A DNA stretch of 64,000 nt from Bin75 sp965223955 (GTDB lineage Bacteria; Nitrospirota; Nitrospiria; Nitrospirales; UBA8639). The DNA is taken from assembly GCA_965223955.1 (NCBI GenBank), contig OZ245029.1:2604001-2668000 (forward strand), read 5' to 3'. Below, in pieces: positions 62,490-64,000 of the stretch (positions are counted from its first letter, which is position 1; each line of letters begins with the position of its first letter). The notes under the pieces are model-generated. The model had not been told where the DNA came from. It saw only the letters and a program-made list of their open reading frames with translations, and ran no database searches. The translations under genes and the position numbers were made by a program.

Positions 62490-62930
62490 ATGAAAGAGAA
62501 CTGTGCCAAAGCTGCCATCAAGGCCAAACGCCTGGAGAAAAACGTGACGATTGCCGAAGTCGCGGGGGCTGTAAAAAAGAATCCGACCTTTGTGGCCGCC
62601 GCCTTAAACGGGAATCATCGATTGACGCCGGAAGAAGCGGCGACCGTCGGGCAACTGTTGGACCTGGATCAGGAATCCACCGCCAGCTTGAGCCGGTTTC
62701 CGGTGCGGGCGGACTTTCCGAATATGAGTGATCCCTTCAAGTATCGACTGCTTGAAGTCATTGGCGTGTATGGCGATGCCTTGCGGGAGATGGCCAATGA
62801 GATGTTCGGAGACGGCATCATGAGCGCCATTGATTTCTCACTCGATATGGAAAAGGTCAAGGGAAGTCAGGGAGAAGATCGTTGCAAGATCACCCTGAAC
62901 GGCAAGTGGCTGGAGTACAAAACTTTCTAG
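62490..62930 (+). CDS. cynS: Cyanase (cyanate hydratase)
   Basis: 146 residues. It converts cyanate and bicarbonate to ammonia and CO2. The catalytic Arg86, Glu89 (KYRLLEVI) and Ser112 (GIMSAIDF) have the same spacing as Arg96, Glu99 and Ser122 of the Escherichia coli enzyme. An N-terminal helical domain (residues 1-70) resembles a lambda-repressor fold, as is usual. AAAGGAG lies before the ATG, 15 bp after the ATPase gene. As last gene of the operon it makes the transporter a cyanate importer. Confidence 0.97.
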   Translation: MKENCAKAAIKAKRLEKNVTIAEVAGAVKKNPTFVAAALNGNHRLTPEEAATVGQLLDLDQESTASLSRFPVRADFPNMSDPFKYRLLEVIGVYGDALREMANEMFGDGIMSAIDFSLDMEKVKGSQGEDRCKITLNGKWLEYKTF

Positions 62931-63073
62931 ACACCCCGCAGCCCCACGTCGGATTACGCTACGCCTGTCCTGAGCGTAGTCGAAGGGCTAATCCGACCTA
63001 CGGGAACTGGATCTAGCCCCACGTCGGATTACGCTACGCTAATCCGACCTACGGGAACTACGCCACACACCAG
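62931..63073. repeat. Dispersed repeats after cynS
   Basis: GTCGGATTACGCTACG interrupted by a CTGTCCTGAGCGTAGTCGAA unit (62947-63002), then a complete GTCGGATTACGCTACGCTAA palindrome (63022-63052). A direct view of one repeat nested inside another. Confidence 0.8.
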
Positions 63074-63134
63074 GCAGGCGCCCTCTTGAGTTCCTCCTCC
63101 TCCTTATAAGGAGGGCGCCTGCTTCCCTTTTTTG
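63074..63134 (+). terminator. Intrinsic terminator of the cyanate operon
   Basis: Perfect 12-bp arms GCAGGCGCCCTC and GAGGGCGCCTGC (63074-63085, 63111-63122), then TTCCCTTTTTT. Confidence 0.88.
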
Positions 63135-63404
63135 TCTTTTTGTGGCGGCGCGATCTTCTGCTATAGGTCGGAGACATGCCCTCCCCCTGTCATCCTTGCA
63201 GCTTTTAGCGAGGATTCGCATCTGTTTTTTCCTGTCATCCCCGACCCCGATCGGGGATCCAGTGTCGTTATCCTGCGAACGAAGGAAAAAGCAAAGACCC
63301 TGGATTCCCGATTAAAAATGTCGGGAATGACAGAAGAGAGTTGTTTTTCATCGTCATAACATAGCATGATGAAGTATCTCGTGATCTTCAAAGGAGTTGT
63401 ACCC
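63135..63404. repeat. Dispersed repeats before the last gene
   Basis: CTGTCATCCCCGACCCCGAT (63231), GGGGATCCAGTGTCGTTATC (63256) and CTGGATTCCCGATTAAAAAT (63299). AAGGAG at 63391-63396 is the ribosome site of the next gene. Confidence 0.75.
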
Positions 63405-63968
63405 ATGACCCAGCGTGTGAGACCGACCGCCTTCCTCCCGCTCGCCACCCTCAGCCTGGTGAGCCTGCTGGCTTTGGCTCCCTCACTTCAGGCCGCCCCG
63501 CTTCAGGGCGTCGGGACGTTGCAATTCGGCATGACCCCAGACGAAGTCGCGGCGCTGAAGGATTGCTCGAGTCAGAACGAATGCCTGTATGACCTCTTGG
63601 GAAAAAATCGCTATTTCACCTTAGGCTATGGGCCCGTCCAGAATGGCCAGGACGCGCCCGCCGGGGGCCCGCCGGCCACACTGAGTCACATCGATATTGA
63701 AATGGGCACCTATACGCAGGAATGGTTCCTGGAATTATTTGAGGTATTGGCCTCGCAATACCCTGTCCAGCACGACCCCACCGGCCAGGAACAGACGGAC
63801 TTTCAAGAGGGGCACGCCCAGGAGTTGGTGATTGGGTTTGCGGAGGGCTTTGTGCTGTTGAAGGTCGTGCGGCGTCCGTTCGGCAATATCATCATTCGTG
63901 TGGTGTACCAGGATGCCGCCCATGCTCAAGCCCAGCGAGACAACTGGAAGGCTGCCGCCACCCCATAG
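63405..63968 (+). CDS. Secreted protein of unknown function
   Basis: 187 residues from ATG 63405, with AAAGGAG upstream; an ATG at 63369 is less likely. A signal peptide (FLPLATLSLVSLLALAPSLQ, cleavage after QAA) leads into a small domain starting GVGTLQFGMTPDEVAALKDC, which recalls short secreted domains that open with 'FGMTxxEV'. Two Cys may form a disulfide. The role is unknown. Confidence 0.75.
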   Translation: MTQRVRPTAFLPLATLSLVSLLALAPSLQAAPLQGVGTLQFGMTPDEVAALKDCSSQNECLYDLLGKNRYFTLGYGPVQNGQDAPAGGPPATLSHIDIEMGTYTQEWFLELFEVLASQYPVQHDPTGQEQTDFQEGHAQELVIGFAEGFVLLKVVRRPFGNIIIRVVYQDAAHAQAQRDNWKAAATP

Positions 63969-63983
63969 CCGGCCGGAAGAACC

Positions 63984-64000
63984 ATGGCGAATCCTAGCCA
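63984..64000 (+). CDS. Possible start of the next gene (runs off the window)
   Basis: ATG 63984 after GGAAGAACC, reading M-A-N-P-S. Only five complete codons are visible, so this is a suggestion. Confidence 0.25.

Overview
The window is a 64 kb chromosomal segment of a moderately GC-rich bacterium. Its gene set resembles the Nitrospira lineage (Nitrospirota, nitrite oxidisers): a cyanate/nitrate-type ABC transporter with cyanase, a Rieske ferredoxin, PPK2 polyphosphate kinase, AddAB, many toxin-antitoxin loci, and very many short dispersed palindromic repeats. No nitrite oxidoreductase or rRNA gene is present, so this assignment is inference.

Layout. 1-4640: HtrA-type protease (5' end missing), sigma-70 factor, oligopeptidase B. 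4641-13644: an IS30-type insertion, then a peptide ABC transporter operon (A-B-C-D-F, minus strand) split between B and C by an IS481-type element. 13893-14750: lipA. 15240-22056: a 6.5 kb defence-type island between two 151-152 bp AT-rich direct repeats, with an AlbA_2 protein, a winged-helix/deoxyribosyltransferase-like protein, and an MmeI-like single-chain restriction-modification enzyme overlapping a PIN-like protein. 22287-28861: beta-barrel protein, antitoxin with toxin stub, ppk2, Rieske ferredoxin, Mrp ATPase, lgt, a second IS481-type copy, TPR lipoprotein. 28976-36078: addA and addB. 36147-40271: zinc-ribbon and thioredoxin-like proteins, Phd antitoxin with vapC stub, OLD-type nuclease, remnant of a DUF1156 methylase, hicAB. 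40387-44650: two-component pair, nrdR, glyA, rplI. 45191-48591: two coupled unknown genes, YgiT-type antitoxin with toxin remnant, Phd/ParE pair, tRNA-Leu(CAG). 48580-51300: a segment bounded by a repeated tRNA 3' end, carrying a barrel pseudogene and a two-gene AT-rich membrane cassette. 52151-57751: a large surface autotransporter-like gene with four frameshifts. 58785-62930: cyanate uptake and hydrolysis operon. 63405-63968: secreted protein.

Two themes stand out. First, the cyanate operon has a layered leader: repeated CCGACAA-type half sites, a sigma-54 (-24/-12) promoter, a two-hairpin element with AxxGxx hexaloops, and an intrinsic terminator whose 5' arm overlaps the second hairpin. 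This is the architecture of ANTAR-protein antitermination, as in Klebsiella nasF. Second, dispersed intergenic repeats have entered coding sequences in frame: twice in addB, once each in addA, parE and the cyanate-binding protein gene. They also appear to supply the addA start codon and a helicase-like C-terminus. The same repeat palindromes are the target of both IS481-type copies, which sit in the same hexamer CTTTGT/ACAAAG. Several toxin genes (BrnT, VapC, DUF4258) survive only as stubs beside intact antitoxins.
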